Source of the DNA: Arthrobacter agilis
GTDB taxonomy: Bacteria; Actinomycetota; Actinomycetes; Actinomycetales; Micrococcaceae
Assembly: GCF_030816075.1 (NCBI RefSeq)
Contig: NZ_JAUSXO010000001.1
Coordinates: forward strand, 2,108,001 to 2,172,000
Direction of reading: 5' to 3'
DNA length: 64,000 nucleotides
In this document: one piece after another, positions 61,576 through 64,000 of the stretch
Layout: every line of letters begins with the position of its first letter
How positions within the stretch are numbered: the stretch's first letter is position 1
The notes under the pieces: model-generated
Told to the model about the DNA's origin: nothing
The model's database searches: none
The model's input: only the letters and a program-made list of their open reading frames with translations
Program-made: the position numbers and the translations under genes

Positions 61576-64000
<2,425 letters not shown>

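Overview
The window is a strongly GC-rich chromosomal segment from a Gram-positive actinobacterium. The best fit is a Micrococcaceae member of the Arthrobacter type. Supporting signs are GTG and leaderless starts, a WhiB1-PdtaS-Rv3235-SecA block in the same order as in Mycobacterium, RF2 without the programmed frameshift, a tmRNA tag ending ALAA, and an LGFP-repeat cell wall without any mycolate genes. No phage, transposase, CRISPR array or tRNA was seen. The genus is inferred; the sequence has no 16S gene to settle it.

Layout. 1-6608 (+): the end of a cold-shock gene, hisN, a methyltransferase, and a four-gene Mn-type ABC operon with its DtxR/MntR regulator, preceded by two palindromic operators; then a GCS2-type ligase. 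6648-8790 (-): a GH36 alpha-galactosidase broken by one extra base. 8830-14972 (-): a small membrane protein, tmRNA, a membrane protein, smpB, an M23 peptidase, ftsX, ftsE and prfB. 15069-19833 (-): a tight Tad/Flp pilus operon (TadA, TadB, TadC, a pilin-like peptide and three TadE/G-like proteins). 20147-25705 (+): two secreted proteins, a metzincin-like protease and a GH25 lysozyme. They share an almost identical 1,480-bp 3' half encoding about nine LGFP-type repeats.

25792-44997 is a cell-surface glycan region: a flippase-like gene (frameshifted), three family 2 glycosyltransferases, a DUF2304 protein, an epimerase, two large DUF6541-like membrane proteins, two acyltransferases, RmlA, and a Wzm/Wzt exporter with GlfT2 and Glf. 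Together these suggest synthesis and export of a galactofuranose-containing wall polymer. 45185-49421 (+) is an orphan FHA-FtsK/SpoIIIE protein of EssC/EccC architecture, also with one extra base. 49955-61575 holds WhiB1, the PdtaS-like kinase, the large NAD-glutamate dehydrogenase, a CpaE-like ATPase and CpaB-like SAF protein (the probable missing parts of the Tad system, 38 kb away), an excisionase-type HTH protein, a frameshifted conserved gene, a LysM protein and an Rv3235-family protein. secA runs off the right end.

Two things stand out. First, four otherwise intact genes are each split by a single-base length change in a run of C or G, which points to base-calling errors or slippage mutations. 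Second, twin LGFP-armed wall enzymes sit directly upstream of the galactan locus that may make their ligand. I did not find a clearly undescribed system that the sequence alone proves; the LGFP pair and the orphan FHA-FtsK protein are the best candidates.
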